Of a stretch of DNA of 9,605 nt, positions 6,717 through 9,605 are shown one piece after another (within the stretch, counting starts at the first letter, position 1; every line of letters begins with the position of its first letter). The position numbers were made by a program, and so were the translations under genes. Below the pieces are notes generated by a model. That model was not told the origin of the DNA. It worked only from the letters and a program-made list of their open reading frames with translations, and did not search any database. This DNA comes from FEN-1219 sp964457725 (GTDB lineage: Bacteria; Pseudomonadota; Gammaproteobacteria; Steroidobacterales; Rariloculaceae), in the NCBI GenBank assembly GCA_964457725.1, contig CAYWGQ010000148.1, forward strand, positions 1 through 9,605. The letters run 5' to 3'.

Positions 6717-6891
6717 CGGCGCGATTCTGCCATCTCGCGCGCGCTCGCGGGGCGGGCCCCGGCGGCACGCGCGCCGGCCGGGTAGGGACTACGCCTGGCC
6801 GCTCGCGCGAAGGGCCGGACGGCGACGCTGTACGTCCTCGAGCGGAACCAGCTTGCTTCGGGTGGTGCCAGAGGGGTGAGGGGCAGAAGAG

Positions 6892-6917
6892 TCGCGGCTG
6901 GACAGCCGCTCCTACCG
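6892..6917 (-). repeat. REP-like (repetitive extragenic palindrome) hairpin element
   Basis: On the minus strand the sequence reads CGGTAGGAGCGGCTG, then TCCAGCCGCGA: a GGTAGGAG head followed by a palindrome. The arms GCGGCTG (6894-6900) and CAGCCGC (6903-6909) pair over 7 bp. This GTAGGAGCGGCT...AGCCGCGA form is well known as a dispersed intergenic repeat in Xanthomonas, Stenotrophomonas and Pseudomonas-like genomes, where such elements are mobilised by RAYT (TnpA-REP) transposases. Only one copy is present here, so repetition in this genome is inferred. Confidence 0.65.
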
Positions 6918-6953
6918 GGCGGAGGCATGGGTAGGGTAATGAGAAGCGGGTCG

Positions 6954-6983
6954 CTGCCAATCTTCTCAAGTTTTCCGTAGATT
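6954..6983 (+). promoter_or_regulatory. Weak candidate promoter for the RND efflux operon
   Basis: CTGCCA (6954-6959) and TAGATT (6978-6983) are 18 bases apart, each 4 of 6 to the sigma-70 consensus. They lie in the only A+T-richer patch of the interval. A transcript from here would have a leader of roughly 120 bases. Prediction only. Confidence 0.3.
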
Positions 6984-7107
6984 GCAGTCTTTTCACATCG
7001 CGGCCCAGCCGGTCCGAGCCGCGCGTGACGTAGAATGCGGTTGCGGATCGTACGCGGCCGTGGCGCGGGCGCTCCCGCAACGTTCGAGCACGGAGGCGTA
7101 CCGCTAG

Positions 7108-8439
7108 ATGCTCAGTCAGCTTTCAATCCGCCGAGCGGCAGCCCTGATCGCGTCGCTCGCGCTCGCGGCCTGTCAACAAGACGGCGGCCAAGGCCCGCGC
7201 TGGGGCGCGGGAGCCCGCGAGCAGCAAATTCCGGCGGTCGAGGCCGTCGAGGTGCTGCGCGGCTCGCTGCCGCTCGAGGAGCGGCTCGCGGGCTCCGTCG
7301 TGGCCCGTAACCAGACCGAGATCTTCCCGGAGCAGAGCGGCCGCATCGTCGAGGTCCTCGTGAACAACGGCGACCGGGTCGAGGCCGGGGCGCCGCTCGT
7401 GCGGTTGCGCGCGACCGAGTTCGAGGAGCGCCTCCAGCAGGCGCTCGCGGGGCTGAAGGTGGCCGAGGCCCGCCTCCAGCAGGCGCAGGCGGACCACGCC
7501 CGCGCGGCCGCGACGCTGCAGCGGATGGAGACGATCGCCGCGCGCAACCTCGCGAGCGCGGCGGAGCTCGACGTCGCGCGCGCCGACGCGCTCTCGGCCG
7601 AGGCGCAGGTCGCGCTGATGCAGGCGGAGCTCCAGCAGGCGCGCTCGCTCGTCGAGGAGCGCCGCAGCGCGCTCGACGCGACGATCGTCCGGGCGCCGGT
7701 CACCGGCGTCGTCGGCGGGCGGAACGCCGAGGTCGGGCAGCTCGCGACGACCTCGAACCGGCTGTTCGTGATCGGCGACCCGTCCGAGGTCCGCGTCGAG
7801 ATCACGCTGACCCAGCGGATGCTCGGCTACATCGACGTCGGCACGCCGGTCGAGGTCCTGGTCGACGCCGAGGGCGAGGACACGATCGCCGGCCGGATCT
7901 CCCGAATTTCGCCGTTCCTGCACCAGGTGACGCGGACGACCCAGGCCGAGATCGATCTCGGCGAGCACGGCGGCCGGCTCCGGCCCGGCATGTTCGTGAC
8001 CGTGGACGTGCTCTACGGCGAGAGCGAGCTCGCGGCGCTCGTCCCGAACAGCGCGATCTACCGCCACCCCCGCGACGGCCGCGAGGGCGTCTTCGTCGCC
8101 GCGCTTCCGGACGGACCGCGCAACTCCGAGGTGCCGGCGGATTCGCTGCCGGCGCGGTCGCCGCTCGACCCGGAAGGTCCCGTGGCGATCCAGTTCATGC
8201 CGGTGCGCATCATTGCGAGAGGCAGGCAGTCGGCCGCGATCGAAGGCGTCGAGCCCGGGCAGTGGGTCGTGACCGTCGGCCACCACCTGCTGACGGCGGA
8301 CGAGGTCGGGCGGGCGATCGTCCAGCCGACGCCGTGGGATCACATCATGCGGCTCCAGCAGATGCAGACTCGGGACTTGCTCGACTTGATCCAGACGCGC
8401 CAAGGCAGCCTCGAGGCCGAGCGGCAGTCGCTGAACTAG
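7108..8439 (+). CDS. RND efflux periplasmic adaptor (membrane fusion protein, HlyD/AcrA family), lipoprotein
   Basis: A 443-residue membrane fusion protein that would link an inner-membrane RND pump to an outer-membrane channel. The signal peptide ends in LAAC, with lipidated Cys22. The lipoyl/barrel-sandwich halves are at about 68-101 (TEIFPEQSGRIVEVLVNNGDRVEAG) and 190-222 (ATIVRAPVTGVVGGRNAEVGQ). They flank a long alpha-helical hairpin (about 103-188, rich in Ala, Gln, Glu and Arg). A beta-barrel domain follows (VRVEITL... RPGMFVTVDV, to about 303), then a membrane-proximal domain. The C-terminal part includes a Pro/Asp-rich insert (about 333-358) and a charged tail after 410. The start ATG has GGAGG at 7092-7096, 11 bases upstream. 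The RND permease gene begins 13 bp after the stop, so they form an operon. Substrate is not readable. Confidence 0.94.
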   Translation: MLSQLSIRRAAALIASLALAACQQDGGQGPRWGAGAREQQIPAVEAVEVLRGSLPLEERLAGSVVARNQTEIFPEQSGRIVEVLVNNGDRVEAGAPLVRLRATEFEERLQQALAGLKVAEARLQQAQADHARAAATLQRMETIAARNLASAAELDVARADALSAEAQVALMQAELQQARSLVEERRSALDATIVRAPVTGVVGGRNAEVGQLATTSNRLFVIGDPSEVRVEITLTQRMLGYIDVGTPVEVLVDAEGEDTIAGRISRISPFLHQVTRTTQAEIDLGEHGGRLRPGMFVTVDVLYGESELAALVPNSAIYRHPRDGREGVFVAALPDGPRNSEVPADSLPARSPLDPEGPVAIQFMPVRIIARGRQSAAIEGVEPGQWVVTVGHHLLTADEVGRAIVQPTPWDHIMRLQQMQTRDLLDLIQTRQGSLEAERQSLN

Positions 8440-8452
8440 AGAGGGCGGCGCG

Positions 8453-9605
8453 ATGGCACTCGCGAACGTAACCGTCCACCGTCCGATCGCGACGACGATG
8501 GTGTTCCTCATCGTCATCACGCTCGGCCTGATCAGCTTCCGTTTCCTGCCGGTCGATCTGCTCCCGCCGATCGAGTTTCCGCAGCTCAACATCCAGGTGC
8601 GCTACGGCAACGTCGGCCCGGAGGAGATGGAGCTGATCATCACCGAGCGGATCGAGAACGCGGTCGCCGGCGTGCCGAACTTGGAGCAGGTGTTCTCGAC
8701 CTCGAACGAGGGCGAAGCCCGCGTCAACCTGATCTTCGCCCAAGGGACGAACCTGGACGAGGCGGCGAACGACGTCCGTGCCGCGCTCGACCGCGTCCGC
8801 GAGGATCTGCCCGACGAGGTCGAGCCGCCGGAGGTCGGCAAGTTCGACCCGAACCAGACGCCGATCGTGATCCTCGGCGCCCGTTCGACGCGCCCGCTCG
8901 CGGAGCTCACGCGGATCCTCGAGCGCGACCTGATGCGCCGCTTCCAGCAGATCCCGGGCGTCGGCTCGATCGAGGTCTGGGGCGGCGTGTACCGCGAGAT
9001 CAACGTCGACCTGCGCCGCGACCGGCTGATCGCGAGCGAGCTGACGGCGTCCGACGTCGTCGACGCGATCTCGCAGGAGAACGTGACGCTGCCGGGCGGC
9101 AACGTCCGCGAGGGCCTGCGCGACCTCTACGTCCGCACGTTCGGCGAATACACCTCCGTCGACCAGGTGGCCGAGACGGTCGTCGCGATCGTCGACGGCA
9201 ATCCGATCCGCGTGCGCGACGTCGCGGACGTGCAGCTCGGCTACCGCGACATCGGCCGCTACGTCGAGGTCGACGACCTGCCGACGATCCGGATGGGCAT
9301 CCGCAAGCAGACGGGGGCTAATACGGTCGAGGTCGCGGAGCGGATCAAGGAGGAGATCGAGCGGATCAACGCGCTGCGCTCCGACCTGCAGCTGCAGGTC
9401 ATCCAGGATCAGAGCACGTTCATTCAAAGTTCGATCGACAACGTGCGCAACTCCGCGATCTGGGGCGGCATCCTGTCCGTCATCATTCTGTTCGCGTTTC
9501 TGCGCAACGGCTCCGCGACGATGGTGATCGCGATCGCGATCCCGATCTCGATCATCGCGACGTTCGGCCTGATCTATTTCGCCGGGCTCACGTTGAACCA
9601 GATGA
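8453..9605 (+). CDS. RND efflux permease (AcrB/hydrophobe-amphiphile family), N-terminal 384 residues, cut by window end
   Basis: The frame starts at ATG 8453 (MALANVTVHRPIATTMVF), with GAGGG 7 bases upstream, and stays open to the last base. The product begins with the family's first transmembrane helix and the hallmark FLPVDLLPPIEFPQLNIQV (about 30-49). The PN1/PN2 porter subdomains follow (TERIENAVAGVPNLEQVFS, FDPNQTPIVILGA, RRFQQIPGVGSIEVWGG). Transmembrane helix 2 comes next (VRNSAIWGGILSVIILFAFLRN), then helix 3 (MVIAIAIPISIIATFGLIYFAG) and the start of the LNQM segment preceding the conserved region. A full RND permease is about 1,000-1,050 residues, so roughly a third is present. It should be a proton-driven trimeric exporter working with the adaptor just upstream. 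No outer-membrane channel gene is in the window. Sequence does not resolve drug versus other substrates; it lacks obvious heavy-metal (CusA) features in this part. Confidence 0.95.
   Translation, partial: MALANVTVHRPIATTMVFLIVITLGLISFRFLPVDLLPPIEFPQLNIQVRYGNVGPEEMELIITERIENAVAGVPNLEQVFSTSNEGEARVNLIFAQGTNLDEAANDVRAALDRVREDLPDEVEPPEVGKFDPNQTPIVILGARSTRPLAELTRILERDLMRRFQQIPGVGSIEVWGGVYREINVDLRRDRLIASELTASDVVDAISQENVTLPGGNVREGLRDLYVRTFGEYTSVDQVAETVVAIVDGNPIRVRDVADVQLGYRDIGRYVEVDDLPTIRMGIRKQTGANTVEVAERIKEEIERINALRSDLQLQVIQDQSTFIQSSIDNVRNSAIWGGILSVIILFAFLRNGSATMVIAIAIPISIIATFGLIYFAGLTLNQM

Larger units (their letters stand above)
6717..7107. other. Gene-free interval upstream of the RND operon
   Basis: This 391-bp stretch lies between the divergent starts of the dioxygenase and RND adaptor genes. 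Open frames crossing it are arginine/proline-rich shadow frames without recognisable motifs. It holds a GC-rich block (6740-6782) and the motif GGGTAGGG twice (near 6780 and 6930). It also holds a REP-like hairpin (6892-6917) and a less G+C-rich patch around 6955-6998 that is the likeliest promoter zone. CGCGGC (6999-7004) and GCCGCG (7018-7023) form a 6-bp inverted repeat. No RNA gene is recognised. Confidence 0.6.

Noticed and set aside
4789..7080. 763-codon open frame on the minus strand crossing the lipoprotein and dioxygenase genes
   Set aside because: It lies opposite or out of frame with genes that have clear family motifs, and its translation is low-complexity Arg/Ala/Pro. It is a composition artefact, not a giant gene.

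Overview
The window looks like chromosomal DNA from a G+C-rich Gram-negative proteobacterium, most likely a gammaproteobacterium. The case rests on two outer-envelope lipoproteins, an RND-type tripartite efflux system, strong G/C preference at third codon positions, and a REP-like GTAGGAGCGGCT hairpin of the kind common in Xanthomonas/Stenotrophomonas/Pseudomonas relatives. The taxonomic placement is inference.

Left edge (1-546): a serine tRNA (anticodon CGA, minus strand) is followed on its 3' side by visibly less G+C-rich DNA. That DNA carries the N-terminal part of a DUF6538-type tyrosine recombinase reading away from the tRNA. This is the usual arrangement of an element integrated at a tRNA 3' end, so position ~457 is probably the border between chromosome (right) and an integrated island (left, leaving the window). 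The integrase frame has an in-frame TAA at codon 32 and otherwise stays open to the window edge, so it appears broken by one substitution.

Region 621-2212 (minus): a 12-TM major facilitator transporter and a FluC/CrcB fluoride channel overlap by 4 bases (ATGA) and form a two-gene unit. Region 2406-4987 (plus): divergent from it, an FAD-linked D-2-hydroxyacid dehydrogenase (D-2-hydroxyglutarate dehydrogenase/GlcD family) is followed 23 bp later by a MetE-C-domain-like zinc enzyme, probably one operon. Region 5083-5706 (plus): a DUF2799 lipoprotein with a C-terminal coiled coil, whose ribosome binding site lies in a 9-bp perfect hairpin. Region 5703-6716 (minus): an isopenicillin-N-synthase-like 2-oxoglutarate/Fe(II) dioxygenase converging on the lipoprotein gene, with the two stop codons interlocked. 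Region 6717-7107 holds no gene but carries the REP-like hairpin and probably the promoter for the next operon. Region 7108-9605 (plus): an RND adaptor lipoprotein and the first 384 residues of its RND permease, cut by the window end.

Apart from the island border this is ordinary core-type gene content: transport, redox metabolism and efflux. I do not see a convincing previously undescribed system. The items most worth a second look are the broken integrase at the tRNA, the hairpin covering the lipoprotein ribosome binding site, and the overlapping convergent stops.
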